Part shown: positions 62,484 through 64,000 of the stretch, piece by piece | Layout: every line of letters begins with the position of its first letter | How positions within the stretch are numbered: position 1 is the stretch's first letter | Assembly (NCBI RefSeq): GCF_041435495.1 | Contig: NZ_CP108644.1 | Location: 248,001-312,000, forward strand | Origin: Streptomyces sp. NBC_01116 | Lineage (GTDB): Bacteria; Actinomycetota; Actinomycetes; Streptomycetales; Streptomycetaceae | Direction of reading: 5' to 3' | DNA: 64,000 nucleotides | Position numbers and translations under genes: made by a program | The notes under the pieces: generated by a model | The model's database searches: none | Seen by the model: the letters and a program-made list of their open reading frames with translations, nothing else | Told to the model about the DNA's origin: nothing

Positions 62484-62549
62484 GTTGTGTGCAATCTTTT
62501 CTCCTGTCGCCGCGACCATCCGGGTCGGGGCCCCAGTGGAGGATCACCC

Positions 62550-62960
<411 letters not shown>

Positions 62961-63000
62961 TCGACACGCCCCCGGGCCACCCCCTCCTCCGCTCCGGTCG

Positions 63001-64000
63001 TCACCCCTTCAAGCGGGCCAGCACCGCGGCCACCGCTCGGTGCACGGCCTCGCGCGCCCCGTCGGTCGGATCGAGGGTCTCGAAGCCGTGGCGTCCCTCC
63101 GGTACGTCGACGACCTCGACGTTCGCTCCGCAGCGGGCGGCCTCGGTGAGGAACTCCTCGACGGTCGCGGCGATCTCGGCGTTCTCGCGTTCCGCCCGCA
63201 CCAGCACGACGGGCAGCCGACCGGCCCGGGAGACCGCCCGGACCGGGTGGAACCGGGTGGCGCCCAGCCCCCAACTCGGCAGCGGCGACAGGATCGGGTA
63301 GTTCGCTGCCACGCAGCGCAGCCACCGCGGCGGGTCCGTCAGCCAGTCCGCCGCGAGCGGTCCCCCGCCCGAGAAGAACCACAGGGCGATCCGGTCCGCG
63401 TCCACCCGTGGATCGGCGCGCACCCGCTCCACCGCGTCGGCCACGTCCGCGGCGGCCACCTCGTAGTCGGTGACGGCGTGCAGGCGGTGGTCCAGCACCA
63501 CGCCCACGGCCCCGTGCCCCGCGACACGGCGCGCGTATCCCGTCAGGGCCGGCCAGTCCCGGGGCGTGGGCCGCGCCGCGGCGGGCACCGGTCCGCCGTG
63601 CACGAACACCACGGCCGGGTGCGGGCCCGGACCGTCCGGCAGGTACAGGTCGGTGTTGCCGGTCCGCTCGCGGGGCCTTTCGGGCACGTCGAGGAGGAAC
63701 GGCCGTAGATGGGCGGGGGTACGGAAGTCGTCGGCGGGGGCCAGTCGGCGCCCTCCGCCGGACGCAGCCTCGATCAGGGTCTCGGCCAGCGCTGCGGGGC
63801 AGGACAGCATCGGCCAGTGGCCGGTAGGCAGTTCGAGGAAGGGCACCCGGGCCTCGGCCAGGGACCGGAGGGCCGGATCGCCGACGTCCACCATGATCTG
63901 GAGCATCTCGACACCCGGCCCGTTGCCGGTGCACAGCACCCCGGTCACGGGCACGTCGGCCACGGCTCCGGTGAGCCGCAGCGGTTGGAGCAGCGTGCCC
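63001..64000 (-). CDS. Tandem alpha/beta-hydrolase protein (5' end outside window)
   Basis: The frame enters from the right edge and ends with a stop at 63001; at least 333 residues are visible. The first ~75 are the end of an alpha/beta-hydrolase lid/His region: VPFLELPTGHWPMLSCPAAL, with the catalytic His in GHWPM. A second complete hydrolase domain follows: AVVFVHGGPVPAAARPTPRD, nucleophile in LWFFSGGGPLAAD, acid near VRAERENAEIA, His in GRHGFETLDPTD. Domain 2 resembles dienelactone hydrolase-type proteins. Two joined hydrolase domains are unusual. The substrate is unknown. GTG at 63963 lies inside the frame and is not the true start. Confidence 0.8.
   Translation of the reverse strand, partial: GTLLQPLRLTGAVADVPVTGVLCTGNGPGVEMLQIMVDVGDPALRSLAEARVPFLELPTGHWPMLSCPAALAETLIEAASGGGRRLAPADDFRTPAHLRPFLLDVPERPRERTGNTDLYLPDGPGPHPAVVFVHGGPVPAAARPTPRDWPALTGYARRVAGHGAVGVVLDHRLHAVTDYEVAAADVADAVERVRADPRVDADRIALWFFSGGGPLAADWLTDPPRWLRCVAANYPILSPLPSWGLGATRFHPVRAVSRAGRLPVVLVRAERENAEIAATVEEFLTEAARCGANVEVVDVPEGRHGFETLDPTDGAREAVHRAVAAVLARLKG

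Overview
The window looks like about 64 kb of a Streptomyces chromosome. It is very GC-rich and densely coding, the start codons include many GTG and some TTG, and there are several start codons that sit 6-7 nt behind a TAnnnT -10 box (leaderless transcripts). The marker families (WXG100/EccC, mycosin, rifampin phosphotransferase, ECF42/DGPF, OhrR/Ohr, mycothiol-dependent isomerase, CebR boxes) are typical of actinomycetes. I see no tRNA, rRNA, CRISPR array or replication origin.

Positions 1-20969 form a type VII secretion (T7SS/ESX) locus. It holds a YbaB-like protein (cut by the left edge), a very large repeat-rich AAWKG-type substrate, a small T7SS-associated protein, two WXG100 proteins, EccB, EccD, EccC (divergent), a mycosin whose catalytic residues are all replaced, a beta-helix/tandem AAA+ protein, and two membrane proteins that share one transmembrane module but carry different lectin domains (ricin type and bulb type), with an SseB-like accessory protein between them. 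No EccE is seen here.

Positions 20993-24700 are a scar region. They hold remnants of two insertion-sequence transposases (IS5-like and IS701-like), each with the ends kept and the middle lost, plus a conserved hypothetical, a secreted HAF-repeat protein and a DUF6461 protein.

Positions 25000-29510 carry a probable catabolic unit: TetR regulator, SMP-30-like lipoprotein, Baeyer-Villiger monooxygenase and short-chain dehydrogenase, with a 20-bp palindrome in the divergent promoter. Next come the rifampin phosphotransferase gene with a perfect rifamycin-associated element (RAE), a two-component system, a secreted SlpD/E-type peptidase, a DUF5701 protein, a large secreted multi-domain protein, a HAD protein, DUF998, a DoxX/MarR pair, an alpha/beta hydrolase and an ECF42 sigma factor operon with a match to the ECF42 promoter.

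Positions 45800-48403 are a three-gene isoprenoid unit (small protein, polyprenyl synthetase, MpaB/Lcp-like oxygenase). It is followed by an HtaA-domain protein behind a promoter whose spacer is an iron box, then a GH6 cellulase and a PQQ-type sugar dehydrogenase diverging from a region with two CebR boxes. The right end holds XRE-cupin and LysR regulators, an APH-like kinase, ThpR, a mycothiol-dependent isomerase-like protein, an MFS pump and its TetR regulator with a 34-bp operator and a 17-bp tandem repeat, OhrR/Ohr with an 18-bp operator, and a tandem alpha/beta hydrolase cut by the right edge.
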